A stretch of 64,000 bases of DNA from Geobacter sp. (GCA_016177775.1 JACOUQ010000031.1:1-64000); one strand, 5' to 3'; shown: positions 24,925 through 34,279, counted from the stretch's first letter. Translations and numbers: made by a program. Notes: generated by a model not told the origin, from the sequence alone.

Positions 24925-25896
24925 TTAGTTGCCGGTTGCGGTGCCGCTCTTGATCTGGATCGTAGCGCCTTTCCGCAGGTCGTTGAGCCAGATGTTGAAG
25001 CGTTCCTCGGATTTGATCCTGTACAGGGTTTCCTCGATTTCCCCCCTGACATCTTCAAAGGGACGGGGCGTTCCGGGGATCCTTTCTTCCAGTTTGATGA
25101 TGTGGAAGCCGGCAGGGGTGGAGATCAGGTCGCTGACCTCACCTGCCTTGAGCTTGCTCACAGCGTCGGAGATATCGGTCAGCATCTCCCCCTTCTTGAA
25201 AGTCCCCAGGGACCCCCCTTCCTTGGCGGTGGGATCGTCAGAATTCTTCTTCGCCAGTTCGGCGAAATCAGCGCCGCTTTTTGCTTCATTATGGACCGAT
25301 ACGGCATTGGCCATTATCCGCTTTATGTCGTCAGGCTTGGCGTCCTTCGGGACGCGCAGGAAAATGTGGCGGGCGCGGAAGGCTTCCTCCGCGCCAAACT
25401 TCAATGGGTTGGCGGCATAGTATTCCCGCATCTCCCGCTCTCCCACCTGGATCTTGGAGCGGACCTCCATGCTGATCAGCCGAAGGCGTTCCAGCTGCTC
25501 CTTGAGCTGGGTCTTGTAATCGTCGAAAGTGAGCCCCTGGGTACGGAGGGCCGCCACAAGCGCCTCCTGGGTCAGGTTATTCTGCTTCTTGACATCCTCG
25601 ATGGCCTGATGGACCTCTTCCTCGGAGATCCTGATATCCAGCTCCCTGATCTTCTGCTCCACCAGCTTCTTGTCGATCAGTTTGTTGAGGGCTAAAACCC
25701 TCAACTCGGCGGCGGATTCTTTGGGGACGACGCCCTTGCGCTCCGCCTCCTTCAGGGTGGTAGCCACCTCCCTGTCGATGTCGTGGCTGGTTATCGGCTC
25801 ATCGTTGACAATCGCGGCAATGCTGACAACGGTTGATGCAAAGGCGTTCTGGGCAAACAGCACGAACGCTGCGATACATATAAATTTCTTCATCAT
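24925..25896 (-). CDS. Periplasmic parvulin-type peptidylprolyl isomerase (SurA-like)
   Basis: A 323-residue exported protein. Residues 1-20 form a signal peptide (MMKKFICIAAFVLFAQNAFA) with a typical AFA cleavage site. A SurA_N-like helical chaperone region follows (about 30-165), then one parvulin domain (about 170-270) with ARHIFLRVPKDAK and the FHIIKLEERIPG end. The protein is likely to fold or escort outer-membrane proteins. The first of two adjacent ATGs lies 7 bases after the upstream isomerase gene ends, so translation is probably coupled. No gene name is given because several SurA/PrsA-like paralogues exist in such genomes. Confidence 0.82.
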   Translation of the reverse strand: MMKKFICIAAFVLFAQNAFASTVVSIAAIVNDEPITSHDIDREVATTLKEAERKGVVPKESAAELRVLALNKLIDKKLVEQKIRELDIRISEEEVHQAIEDVKKQNNLTQEALVAALRTQGLTFDDYKTQLKEQLERLRLISMEVRSKIQVGEREMREYYAANPLKFGAEEAFRARHIFLRVPKDAKPDDIKRIMANAVSVHNEAKSGADFAELAKKNSDDPTAKEGGSLGTFKKGEMLTDISDAVSKLKAGEVSDLISTPAGFHIIKLEERIPGTPRPFEDVRGEIEETLYRIKSEERFNIWLNDLRKGATIQIKSGTATGN

Positions 25897-25903
25897 TTGA
25901 ATG

Positions 25904-26803
25904 CTACTTGCCGAACTGAACACCCTCACCCTGACCTTCCGCCGACTTTATGACGACCTTTTTGAGTGCGTCTTCCTTGATCTGGACCTTGGCGTTCTTC
26001 TTCAGCTCTTCCTTAAGTTGCTTGAATATTTCACCCTGCTTTTCAGCCAGAATGGCCCCCTTGAGCTGCTCCTTCACATCGGCAAGCGGGGCAACGCCGG
26101 CGGGGCGCTTGCCGGTGAGCTTAATGATGTGATAGCCGAACTGGGTTTTCACCACTCCGGAGGTTCCACCCTCAGGGAGTGCTGTGGCCGTCTTTTCGAA
26201 CTCAGGCACCATGGTCCCCTTGCCGAACCAGCCGAGGTCGCCGCCGCGGGAGGCTGCGCCGTCGATGGAGTGTTTTTGGGCCAGATCTTCGAATTTCCCA
26301 CCGGCTTTGAGCTGGGCCAGGATGTCCTGGGCCTCCTTCTCGCTCTTCACGAGGATATGGCTGGCACGGATCTGCTCGCCGGTCTTGAGCTTGTCCTTGT
26401 TCTTCTCATAGAACTGCTGGAGGTCCGCATCGGAAACAACGGCCCGCTCCTCGATCTTCTTCTTGAGAAAGGCCTCGACGATCACCTTCTTTTTGAGGTC
26501 TTCAACCTTTTCCTGGACTTCCTTGCTCTTTGCCAGGCCGCTCTTCTCTGCCTGCTCGAGAATTATCTCCCGCACCACCATTGTGTCCAGAAGCTCTTTT
26601 TTCCCTTGATCGGTTTCCGCGATGTTTTTCAGGTAGGGGGGGAGGTTGGCCACTTCCCTGCGCATCTCCGCATCCGTTATGACATTTCCGTTGACCCGCG
26701 CGATTTCCTGGCCGCTCTTGGCGCTCTCCTTGGAGCCGCAGCCGGCGAGGGTCAGAAAGCAACAGGAGATGACCGCCGATTTCATGAAGTTCGTCGAAGT
26801 CAC
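25904..26803 (-). CDS. Lipoprotein parvulin-type peptidylprolyl isomerase
   Basis: A 299-residue lipoprotein. The signal peptide ends in the lipobox LAGC (cysteine near residue 22). A lysine-rich helical region covers about 25-140, then a parvulin domain (about 145-245) with IRASHILVKSEKEA, GGDLGWFGKG and FGYHIIKLTGKRP, all standard motifs. The start is a GTG with AGGAG seven bases ahead, better than the ATG six codons later. It lies 12 bases downstream of mfd and 7 bases upstream of the second isomerase gene. Confidence 0.85.
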   Translation of the reverse strand: MTSTNFMKSAVISCCFLTLAGCGSKESAKSGQEIARVNGNVITDAEMRREVANLPPYLKNIAETDQGKKELLDTMVVREIILEQAEKSGLAKSKEVQEKVEDLKKKVIVEAFLKKKIEERAVVSDADLQQFYEKNKDKLKTGEQIRASHILVKSEKEAQDILAQLKAGGKFEDLAQKHSIDGAASRGGDLGWFGKGTMVPEFEKTATALPEGGTSGVVKTQFGYHIIKLTGKRPAGVAPLADVKEQLKGAILAEKQGEIFKQLKEELKKNAKVQIKEDALKKVVIKSAEGQGEGVQFGK

Positions 26804-26815
26804 ACTAAGTCTCCT

Positions 26816-29800
26816 TTATTTCATCGGATTTTGGACAGCAGCGGGAAAAGTAGCACATAAAGATAGGCTTTTCAAGATATTTGTCGCCTCGGCCAGGATG
26901 CCGTCAAAGCTGGTATCTTCGAGCTCCACGGACAACCGGTAGTCGGGGGTAAACTGGTATTTCCGCGTGTCGACGCGCAGAAGGGCGATGATGCTGTCGG
27001 GTGAAACCGGGGTCTTCTGGTGAAAGGCGAAGACCAGGCGGCGGCCGTCGAACTCTATCTCCTTCACCAGCAACGCCTTGAGTGTGATGCGCATCCGCAT
27101 GGCCTGGAGGAGATAGGTTGTTGCCAAGGGGGGCTTGCCATAGCGGTCCGTCAGTTCATCCAGGATTTCGTCCGTCTCCTCCCGGCTCTGGGCCTGGGTC
27201 AGTTTCTTGTAGATCACCAGCCGCTGGTTCGGGTCCGGCACGTAATCCTCGGGGATAAACGCCGGGATGCGAAGCTTGATCTCCGGCTCGACCCGCTCCA
27301 CCAGCTCCTCGCCCCGCATCTGGCGGATGGTCTCCTCCAGCATCTCGGTGTAGAGCTCGAAGCCGACCGCCGCGATTTGGCCAGACTGCCGGGCGCCGAG
27401 AAGGTCGCCGGCTCCGCGGATTTCCAGGTCATGGGTGGCGATGCGGAACCCGGCGCCGAGCTCGGTCAACTCCTGGAGTATCCTCAGCCGCTCCCGGGCG
27501 TCAGAGGAGATGGCCCCCTCGCCGGGGATGAGGAAGTAGGAAAAGGCCCGCTGCCTGGATCGTCCGACCCGGCCGCGCAGCTGGTAGAGCTGGGCCAGGC
27601 CGAAGGTGTCGGCCCGGTTGACAATGAGGGTGTTGGCGCTCGGGATGTCGAGCCCAGACTCGATGATGGTGGTGCAGAGGAGCAGATTGTACTCGCCATG
27701 CATGAAGCCGAGCATGATCCGCTCCAGATCCTTCTCGTCCATCTGGCCGTGGGCAACAGCGATCTTTGCCTCCGGCACTATCCGGCCAAGGTGTTCGGCC
27801 ATGGCACCGATGGATTGGACCCGGTTGTGCACGAAGAAGACCTGCCCTCCGCGGCGCACCTCGCGCAGAACGGCCTCCCGGATCAGGTCGTCGTTGAAGC
27901 GGGCCACGAAGGTCTTGACCGCCAGGCGGTCCACCGGCGGGGTGTCGATGATGGAGAGGTCGCGAATTCCGAGGATCGACATGTGCAGAGTCCGGGGTAT
28001 GGGGGTGGCGGTGAGGGTCATCACGTCCACTACGGACCGGAACTGCTTGAGCCTTTCTTTGTGCGACACCCCGAAGCGCTGCTCCTCGTCGATGATCACC
28101 AGTCCCAGATCCTTGAACCCCACGTCCTTCTGGAGCAGGCGGTGGGTGCCGATGATGATGTCGACCTCCCCCTTCATCAGCCGCTCCAGGATGACCTTCT
28201 GCTCCTTGGGAGAGCGGAAGCGGGAGAGCATCTCGATGTTGACCGGATAGGCCTTTAGCCGGGCGGTGAAGGTTTCCATGTGCTGCTGGGCCAGGACGGT
28301 CGTAGGCACCAGGACCGCCACCTGCTTGCCGTCCATCACCGCCTTGAAAACCCCACGTAGCGCCACCTCGGTCTTGCCGTACCCCACGTCGCCGCAGATG
28401 AGGCGGTCCATCGGTTTCGGGTCTTGCATGTCCCGGAGCACATCCTCTATGGCCGCCAGCTGGTCCGGGGTCTCCTCGAAGGCGAACGCGGCCTCGAATT
28501 CGCGGTAGAGATCGTCGGGGGGAGAGAAGGCGAACCCTTCGCTGATTTCCCTGGCGGCATAGATCTTCAGGAGGTCCTCGGCCATCTCCTGAATAGCGGC
28601 CCTGGCTTTCCCCTTGGTTTTTTCCCAGGCAGTGCCCCCCAGCTTGTCGACCCTAGGCTCGACCCCCTCGGCCCCCACGTAGCGCTGCACCAGGTTGATC
28701 CGGTCCACCGGGAGATAGAGCTTGTCCCCGCCGGCATATTCCAGGAGGAGGAAATCCCCCTCGATACCGGCCATGGCCAGGTGCTGCAACCCCCTGTAGA
28801 GCGCTACCCCGTGGTCCACGTGCACGATGTGGTCACCTGGCTTCAGTTCGGCCAGCGACGTGAGGAGTTGCTTCTTGCGGGCTTCCGATACCCCCCGACG
28901 CCTGACCCGCTTGCCGAACACCTCCTCTTCGGCGATTACTACCAATCCTTCTTCGAGAAGGCGGAAGCCGCGGGAGATCTCGCCGACAAGAATGGCCACA
29001 TTCCCGTCCCGGTGCTCCCGTTCCGCCGGGAACGGCCGATCGGAGATGGTCACCGGGACATCATGCGGGGCCAGGAGTTCGTAGAGGCGCTGGGCCTGGC
29101 CGAGTTGATGGCAGACGAAGAGGAGACGGTGCCGCTCGGAGAGCCATTGCTGGAGGTGCTCGACGAGGGGCCTGAGCACCCCTTCGCTGTCGGGGGAGAG
29201 GTCGATCTTCAGATCGCTGTTTGTTCCGCTCTGGAAGGAAAAGACTGTTGCCTGCTCAGCTTCGTTAAGTGCAAGCGATGGAATCGATATCAGACGATTG
29301 CGGGTCGCTGAATCATGAAACTGATCGGGCCGCAGGAAGAGGTCATCCAGCGGCGAGGTGATCTGGTCCCGCTCTTGGGCCCGCAGCCAGGCGGATTCGG
29401 TTTCCGCGAAAAACTTCTCCGCCTCGGACTCCAGGGCAAATGAATCGACAAGGACCGTCACGGCATCGGGACCGGCATAGTCGAAAAGGGTTTCGAGTCC
29501 GGGGTGGAACAGGGGTTGGAGATATTCGATGCCGGGGGGATAGATGGAGTTTTGCAGCTGCTCCAGAAGCTCGCGACGCAAGGGGACAGGGAGGTCAAGG
29601 TCGTCGCAGCGCCTCTTGAGCCGCCCGGCGAACCCCTCCAGAAGCTCGGGAGTGGGGACAACCTCCCGGGCCGGCAGCAGGACCAGTTCTTCCAGAGGGT
29701 GGAGCGACCTCTGGGTTATCGGGTCGAAGGTCCGGATGGTGTCGACGAAGTCGCCGAAGAACTCGATCCGGACAGGGGCTGGGAGGTTGGGGGGGAAGAT

Positions 29801-30337
29801 GTCGATGATGCCGCCGCGAACGGAAAAGGTGCTCTGGTCCTCCACCAGGGGGACATGGGAATAGCCGAGGGTGACCAGCTTCCCCACGAGTCCGTCCCTA
29901 TCCACATCCTCTCCGGCCACGATGTACTGGGAGACCTGGCCGAGTACCGCGCGGGGGATGACCTTCTGGATTGCGGACTGGCAGGGGGCGACCAGCATGA
30001 GCCCCTTTCGGTCCATGAAACGGAAAAGGGTATTGAGACGCTGGCCAGTGGTGTCGGGATGGGGGGAGGCATTTTCAAACGGGGCGGCGTCCCAGACTGG
30101 GAAGTGAAGCACCGTATCGGGACGGCCACTGAAGAAGGCGAGCTCGTTGCACAGTTCCGCGGCACTGTCTGAATCGGGGGTGATTATGACAAGAGGCGCG
30201 GTCAACTGACCGGCAAGCCGAGCCAGGAGGTACGCCGGCGCCGAACCCTTCAATCCCGGGAGGGTGATGCGGGTCTGGTCGCCGGCGAGGGCCTCGATGA
30301 TGCTTCTTATGTGCTGCTCGTTGCTACTGGATGACAA
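26816..30337 (-). CDS. mfd: Transcription-repair coupling factor
   Basis: A 1173-residue DNA translocase that removes RNA polymerase stalled at DNA lesions and recruits UvrA. The N-terminal UvrB-like domains are followed by the RNA polymerase-interaction domain (KPGDHIVHVDHGVALYRGL), the superfamily 2 motor with Walker A GDVGYGKTEVAL, the DEEQ box in IIDEEQRFGVSHKE and the TATPIPRTLH motif, and a C-terminal TRCF domain. The start is taken as a TTG at 30335-30337, overlapping the upstream gene by 14 bases; no ATG is available for about 100 codons. It is part of a minus-strand run with two isomerases downstream. Confidence 0.95.
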   Translation of the reverse strand: MSSSSNEQHIRSIIEALAGDQTRITLPGLKGSAPAYLLARLAGQLTAPLVIITPDSDSAAELCNELAFFSGRPDTVLHFPVWDAAPFENASPHPDTTGQRLNTLFRFMDRKGLMLVAPCQSAIQKVIPRAVLGQVSQYIVAGEDVDRDGLVGKLVTLGYSHVPLVEDQSTFSVRGGIIDIFPPNLPAPVRIEFFGDFVDTIRTFDPITQRSLHPLEELVLLPAREVVPTPELLEGFAGRLKRRCDDLDLPVPLRRELLEQLQNSIYPPGIEYLQPLFHPGLETLFDYAGPDAVTVLVDSFALESEAEKFFAETESAWLRAQERDQITSPLDDLFLRPDQFHDSATRNRLISIPSLALNEAEQATVFSFQSGTNSDLKIDLSPDSEGVLRPLVEHLQQWLSERHRLLFVCHQLGQAQRLYELLAPHDVPVTISDRPFPAEREHRDGNVAILVGEISRGFRLLEEGLVVIAEEEVFGKRVRRRGVSEARKKQLLTSLAELKPGDHIVHVDHGVALYRGLQHLAMAGIEGDFLLLEYAGGDKLYLPVDRINLVQRYVGAEGVEPRVDKLGGTAWEKTKGKARAAIQEMAEDLLKIYAAREISEGFAFSPPDDLYREFEAAFAFEETPDQLAAIEDVLRDMQDPKPMDRLICGDVGYGKTEVALRGVFKAVMDGKQVAVLVPTTVLAQQHMETFTARLKAYPVNIEMLSRFRSPKEQKVILERLMKGEVDIIIGTHRLLQKDVGFKDLGLVIIDEEQRFGVSHKERLKQFRSVVDVMTLTATPIPRTLHMSILGIRDLSIIDTPPVDRLAVKTFVARFNDDLIREAVLREVRRGGQVFFVHNRVQSIGAMAEHLGRIVPEAKIAVAHGQMDEKDLERIMLGFMHGEYNLLLCTTIIESGLDIPSANTLIVNRADTFGLAQLYQLRGRVGRSRQRAFSYFLIPGEGAISSDARERLRILQELTELGAGFRIATHDLEIRGAGDLLGARQSGQIAAVGFELYTEMLEETIRQMRGEELVERVEPEIKLRIPAFIPEDYVPDPNQRLVIYKKLTQAQSREETDEILDELTDRYGKPPLATTYLLQAMRMRITLKALLVKEIEFDGRRLVFAFHQKTPVSPDSIIALLRVDTRKYQFTPDYRLSVELEDTSFDGILAEATNILKSLSLCATFPAAVQNPMK

Positions 30338-31355
30338 TATCGGCCTTTTCCAGAATTACTGCATAGCGGTAACCGCCGCCGAAATCCTTGTCCTTGGCGA
30401 GGATGCCGGTAGCGGTGACAATGTCGCCGACAGCCGGTACATCGTTCGTTGTCACCACAAGGTTGTGGGTCCCTTTCCGGGGATCGCCGCTGCCGTCCTG
30501 CAGGTGAACCCAGTTGCGGTTCATGATCCCGGAGGAAACCTTGATCACCTTGCCGCGAATGGAGACCTTCTTTCGGCTCAGCTTTCCCGAGGCGGCATAC
30601 AGCTCGCCGATGGTGTAGGCGTTCGGGCCCGTAGCTTTCTCCACCTTGATCTTTTCGTCGCTCTTCACCACATGGGCCTTGCTCCCCGAGGATTGCTTCT
30701 GAGCTTTCCCCTTCTTTTCTTTTCCCGTCGGCTTCATCGGCCCCTGGGAGAAGAGGATCCGGTCGAAGGTTCGCTTGAGGGTCTTGCTCTCGAAGTTGGT
30801 CATTTCCACCCCGCCCTGGAAGGTGATCTCCGCGCCGGTGGGGAGGCCGGGGTTTTCGGGAATCGCCAGCCACCGCTTTTCGCCCTTTCCGGGTTTCAGA
30901 AGCACATAGGTGTAACCGCCGCTGTTTATGGTTTGGAGCACCCGGCCGGAAATCGGCTTCGTCTCCACGGCTTGTCCTTCCTTCGCTGCACCGGATATGA
31001 GAGCATTGGAGAAGATGATCCGCTCGAAGGTCCGGTTCAGGGTCTTGCTCGGGAAATTGGCCATCTCCTCGCCCGGCTCTACGCTCACCTCGCTGCCAAC
31101 CTTTACCTTGGCCTCGGGTACGGCCACCCACGTGGACTTACCGTCCTTTTCCAGGCGGATGTAGGTGTAACCACCGGAATAAAGGACTTCGGCCGCCGTC
31201 CCCGTGATCGGGGCAGCTTCCTGGTGACCGGCTGATTCGCCGGAGGCGGGGATTTGCGGGTGTCCGGCTGGGGCATCCTCGGCGCAGAATGCGGTCTGGG
31301 AGAGCATAAGCGCAACAGCCAACAGCGGCATGAATACGGTTCTATGGTAGGTCAT
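30324..31355 (-). CDS. Exported protein with two repeated SGGYTY domains and an OB-fold-like C terminus
   Basis: A 343-residue protein of unknown function. A signal peptide covers about 1-24 (AFCA). Two homologous blocks of about 75 residues follow (about 50-120 and 135-205): each has SGGYTY, then a W-V/L-A-I/V-P motif, a basic-to-acidic strand, and ends in KTLNRTF/KTLKRTF plus a hydrophobic IIFS/ILFS. A basic, lysine/serine-rich linker leads to a C-terminal domain with GKVIKVSSGIMNRNWVHLQDG, resembling OB-fold domains of periplasmic NrfJ-like proteins. It lies 14 bases downstream of the carbonic anhydrase gene and overlaps mfd. A metal- or ligand-binding envelope role is only a guess. Confidence 0.6.
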   Translation of the reverse strand: MTYHRTVFMPLLAVALMLSQTAFCAEDAPAGHPQIPASGESAGHQEAAPITGTAAEVLYSGGYTYIRLEKDGKSTWVAVPEAKVKVGSEVSVEPGEEMANFPSKTLNRTFERIIFSNALISGAAKEGQAVETKPISGRVLQTINSGGYTYVLLKPGKGEKRWLAIPENPGLPTGAEITFQGGVEMTNFESKTLKRTFDRILFSQGPMKPTGKEKKGKAQKQSSGSKAHVVKSDEKIKVEKATGPNAYTIGELYAASGKLSRKKVSIRGKVIKVSSGIMNRNWVHLQDGSGDPRKGTHNLVVTTNDVPAVGDIVTATGILAKDKDFGGGYRYAVILEKADIVIQ

Positions 31356-31369
31356 TAAGGTCTCCAGGT

Positions 31370-31903
31370 TTAAGATTTGTCGTTGATGTATTGCAGGGCG
31401 TATTTAACGTAATTCTGTGGCGATTTTTGCAGCCAGGCGACTTCCTCCGGCGTCAGGTCCCGTTTGTACTTGGCCGGCGCCCCCACCCAGAGGGTGCGGG
31501 GGGGGATGATAGTGCCTTCCGTCACCAATGCCCGGGCTCCCACCAGAGACTCTTCACCCACTACGGCCTTGTCCATGACAATGGCCTGCATGCCGATGAA
31601 GGCGCCGTTCTCGATGGTGCAGCCGTGCAGAGTGACGCTGTGGCCCACGGTGACGTCATTGCCAATTACCAGGGGCGCGCCGGGGTCGTCCGGTCCTTTC
31701 TTGTGGGTGACGTGGAGCATGGAGAGGTCCTGGATGTTGGTGCGCTCCCCGATCCTGATGAAATTCACGTCGCCGCGCGCCACCACGTTGTACCAGAGGC
31801 TGCTCTGGGCGCCGATCTCCACATCCCCTACGATGACGGCGGTTTCGGCAATGAACGCGGTGGAGTCGATCTTCGGGTGAATCCCCTGAAATGGACGGAT
31901 CAT
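31370..31903 (-). CDS. Gamma-carbonic anhydrase-family hexapeptide-repeat protein
   Basis: A 177-residue left-handed beta-helix protein of the YrdA/PaaY/CaiE type, trimeric in known members. Hexapeptide repeats run from about residue 15 to 130. The zinc-ligand pattern is seen as MLHVTHKK and VGHSVTLHGC. Activity as carbonic anhydrase varies in this family. The ORF extends ten codons upstream, but AGGAG lies seven bases before the ATG at 31903. It follows nadA on the minus strand after a hairpin element. Confidence 0.82.
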   Translation of the reverse strand: MIRPFQGIHPKIDSTAFIAETAVIVGDVEIGAQSSLWYNVVARGDVNFIRIGERTNIQDLSMLHVTHKKGPDDPGAPLVIGNDVTVGHSVTLHGCTIENGAFIGMQAIVMDKAVVGEESLVGARALVTEGTIIPPRTLWVGAPAKYKRDLTPEEVAWLQKSPQNYVKYALQYINDKS

Positions 31904-31921
31904 AATAACTCCTGGGCTTAT

Positions 31922-31980
31922 GGCAAAGGGCAAAAGGCTACAGGAACAAACCTTTAGCCTTTAGCCTCATGCCTTTTGCC
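31922..31980. repeat. Long imperfect hairpin built of 7-base units (copy 2)
   Basis: Outer arms GGCAAAGGGC (31922-31931) and GCCTTTTGCC (31971-31980) pair with one mismatch. The inner arms (AAAAGGCTACAGG against CCTTTAGCCTTT) also pair around an AACAAA loop. It is the same family as 1368-1428 and 44110-44187. It lies between nadA and the carbonic anhydrase gene. Confidence 0.7.
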
Positions 31981-31999
31981 GATTTCGCAAAGCGAAATC
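31981..31999 (-). terminator. Short hairpin over the nadA stop codon
   Basis: GATTTCGC-AAA-GCGAAATC, perfect 8-bp arms. It overlaps the nadA stop (31998-32000) and is followed on the minus strand by the hairpin element. It lacks a clear T-run, so termination may be partial. Confidence 0.4.
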
Positions 32000-32912
32000 A
32001 GTCTCTTGGTATTGCCAGCATCCTGTCCAATGCTCTCTTTGCCGGCACACGAATTTCCTCCGGCACCTTTACCACAGGCTTCATGGTGAGAAGTGCATCG
32101 CGGACGTCCTCCAGCGAGGTGAGCTTCATGTTGGGGCAGACCAGGGCCGGGGAGGCGAGGATGAACTCCTTGTCCGGGTTTTCCTTCCTGAGACGGTACA
32201 TGATCCCCGCTTCCGTCCCAATGAGGAACTTTTTAACGGAGCTTTTGCTGCAGAAATCGTACATGCCGCTGGTGGAGCAGACGTGGTCCGCCAGGGCCAC
32301 CACCGCGGGGTTGCATTCCGGATGGCAGATGAACAGGGCGTCCGGGTGCTCTGCCTTGAGCCGGGCAACGTCGTCGACTTTCATCCGCTCATGGGTGGGG
32401 CAGTAACCTTCCCAGAGGTGGATCGTCTTGTCGGTAAAGCGGCCGACATAGGTGCCGAGGTTGCGGTCGGGGGTGAAGATGATCTCCCCGTCCGGCAGGG
32501 AATTGACCACCTTCACGGCATTGGCCGAGGTGCAGCAGATGTCGCTGGCCGCCTTGACCGCAGCGCTCGAATTCACATAGGTCACCACCGGAACGCCCGG
32601 GTAGCGATTCTTCATTTCCAGCAGGCCATCTTCGGTAATCATGTCCGCCATGGGGCAGCCGGCATCGAGGCGGGGCAGAAGGACCGTCTTGTCGGGGGCG
32701 AGGATGGAGGCGGATTCAGCCATGAAGTGCACGCCGCAGAAGACGATTACATCCGCATCGGTCTTGGCTGCTTCGATGGAGAGGCCAAGGGAGTCTCCGG
32801 TAATGTCGGCAATCTCCTGCACCTCGTCGCGCATGTAGTTGTGGGCGAGGAGGATGGCGTTCCGCTCCTTGAGAAGGGTTTTTATCTCTTGTTTGATTTC
32901 GTCCTGGTACAT
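31998..32912 (-). CDS. nadA: Quinolinate synthase
   Basis: A 304-residue [4Fe-4S] enzyme that condenses iminoaspartate and dihydroxyacetone phosphate to quinolinate for NAD synthesis. The three cluster cysteines of the family lie in [21 protein letters not shown] and VCPNMKLTS. The start [14 protein letters not shown] substrate motif is intact. GGAG precedes the ATG. It diverges from tatA and has a strong promoter. No nadB or nadC is in the window. Confidence 0.95.
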   Translation of the reverse strand: MYQDEIKQEIKTLLKERNAILLAHNYMRDEVQEIADITGDSLGLSIEAAKTDADVIVFCGVHFMAESASILAPDKTVLLPRLDAGCPMADMITEDGLLEMKNRYPGVPVVTYVNSSAAVKAASDICCTSANAVKVVNSLPDGEIIFTPDRNLGTYVGRFTDKTIHLWEGYCPTHERMKVDDVARLKAEHPDALFICHPECNPAVVALADHVCSTSGMYDFCSKSSVKKFLIGTEAGIMYRLRKENPDKEFILASPALVCPNMKLTSLEDVRDALLTMKPVVKVPEEIRVPAKRALDRMLAIPRD

Positions 32913-32950
32913 TGTGTTTATCTCCGGAAAATAAGGAAAATCACTTTGAT

Positions 32951-32978
32951 ATTAGACAATGGGAGTCGCTCTTGTCAA
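32951..32978 (-). promoter_or_regulatory. nadA promoter
   Basis: Minus strand: TTGACA (32973-32978), 16-base spacer, TCTAAT (32951-32956, 5 of 6), 39 bases ahead of the nadA ATG. Confidence 0.6.
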
Positions 32979-32996
32979 ACAGGAAAAACAGCCTCC

Positions 32997-33025
32997 TTGA
33001 CACCGGAGGGCAAAACTTCTATCAT
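32997..33025 (+). promoter_or_regulatory. tatA promoter
   Basis: TTGACA (32997-33002), 17-base spacer, TATCAT (33020-33025, 5 of 6). It lies about 57 bases before the tatA ATG. Confidence 0.65.
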
Positions 33026-33081
33026 TTCCCCATGAACGGACGGCGCTTTGCGCATGTCCCTTACGATGGTTCGAGGTGCTT

Positions 33082-33381
33082 ATGTTTGGAATAGGTATGC
33101 CGGAGATGATCATCATCCTGGTGATTGCGCTGATCGTGTTCGGACCACAGAAGCTGCCGGACCTGGCAAAATCGTTGGGTAAGGGTCTGGCGGAATTCAA
33201 GAAGGCGGCCGACGACTTCAAGCAGAACATCGAGGAAGAGGCAAAGGCTGAAGAGCAGAAAAAGACCGCCACCAGCGAGGAGAAGGAACGTGAACAACTC
33301 GCCGCAGCGGTGGAAGGGGAAAAGACTGCTCAGCCGGCAACAGAGGAGAAAAAGGAAGAGGCTACCCCAAAGGTCGGCTGA
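33082..33381 (+). CDS. tatA: Twin-arginine translocase subunit TatA/TatB type
   Basis: A 99-residue protein: one N-terminal membrane helix ([17 protein letters not shown]), the FGPQKLP hinge motif, an amphipathic helix ([19 protein letters not shown]) and a charged, lysine/glutamate-rich tail. This is the TatA/E form; TatB usually has a longer tail, so the TatA call is favoured but not certain. The ATG at 33082 has GAGG six bases ahead; the earlier in-frame GTG would overlap it. tatC is not adjacent. A strong terminator follows. Confidence 0.85.
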   Translation: MFGIGMPEMIIILVIALIVFGPQKLPDLAKSLGKGLAEFKKAADDFKQNIEEEAKAEEQKKTATSEEKEREQLAAAVEGEKTAQPATEEKKEEATPKVG

Positions 33382-33411
33382 ACCGTTTTTCCGTAATTAA
33401 CGTGTTTGAAC

Positions 33412-33443
33412 AAAAAAAGGCGGGGTTTCCCCCGCCTTTTTTT
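33412..33443. terminator. Bidirectional intrinsic terminator
   Basis: An A7 run, GGCGGGG, loop TTTC, CCCCGCC, then a T7 run. It serves both tatA (plus) and cpoB (minus). Confidence 0.9.
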
Positions 33444-33451
33444 GTTCCGCG

Positions 33452-34279
33452 TTATTTGAGTTCCTTCAGCTTTTCTGCGGCTTTTTTCGCCTCCGGTGAG
33501 TCTGGGTATTCGTCGACCAGCTTCTTGAGAACGAACCGGGCGCTTTTGACATCGCCGATCTCCCGGAAGGCCATCCCCTGTTTCAACATTGCCGCCGGCA
33601 CCTTGTCGCTGGCGGGGAAATTCTTGATCACATCCTGGAATTCCAGGATGGCCTGCTCGAAATTCTTCTCGCTGTAATAGGTTTCGCCGATCCAGTAGCG
33701 GGCGTTGGCGGCCAGCTCATGCTTCGGGTGGAGTTCCAGGAAACGCTGGAACATCTCACGCGCTTTCGCCATGTCTGATGCCTTGTAGGCATCGAGGCTT
33801 CTCTGGTAGAGCACTTCGGGAGTCCTCTCCATCTCCTGCGCCTTGGCTTCGGTGGCCTGTCGCTTCATTTCGGTCAGCTCGGTTTCCACCTTCTGCAGCC
33901 TCTCCATGAGGGGCGCGAGCCGATTCTCCAGATCCTCCTTCAGGAGGGCAATGTCATCCGCCGGCTTCTGGGCCAGGATGCGGAGATCGTCAAGCTTCCC
34001 GGTCAGGACCTGCTGCTCCACCTTCAGGGCGTCGTTCTGGGCCTGAAGATCGGCCACCCCTTTGCGCACGGCGTCCACGTCCCCCTGCATTCCCTTGAGC
34101 GACTGTTCTATCCCTTCGCGGGCCTCGGTCTTTACCCCCCGCAACTCCTTTTCGGTCTGGAACATACGGGTCTTGAGCTCGTCCATGTCCTGCTGCAGGC
34201 TACGCACATCCCCCTGGGTCGCGCAACCGGCTAGTGCCAGGAGGGATGCCCCCGCAAAAATACTGCCGAACTGCCGCAT
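33452..34279 (-). CDS. cpoB: Cell division coordinator CpoB (YbgF-type) lipoprotein
   Basis: A 275-residue envelope protein at the end of the tol-pal cluster. It has a lipobox (LAGC, cysteine near residue 19), a long coiled-coil region (about 25-150) and a C-terminal TPR set (about 155-270: YQRSLDAYKASDMAKAREMF and following repeats). E. coli CpoB is periplasmic and has no lipobox, so the lipid anchor is a difference. GGAGGT precedes the ATG at 34279; the ORF extends 38 codons further without support. Confidence 0.88.
   Translation of the reverse strand: MRQFGSIFAGASLLALAGCATQGDVRSLQQDMDELKTRMFQTEKELRGVKTEAREGIEQSLKGMQGDVDAVRKGVADLQAQNDALKVEQQVLTGKLDDLRILAQKPADDIALLKEDLENRLAPLMERLQKVETELTEMKRQATEAKAQEMERTPEVLYQRSLDAYKASDMAKAREMFQRFLELHPKHELAANARYWIGETYYSEKNFEQAILEFQDVIKNFPASDKVPAAMLKQGMAFREIGDVKSARFVLKKLVDEYPDSPEAKKAAEKLKELK

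Noticed and set aside
27020..28258. 412-codon open frame antisense to mfd
   Set aside because: Shadow of the mfd reading frame; no recognisable protein features, and mfd motifs cover the region.
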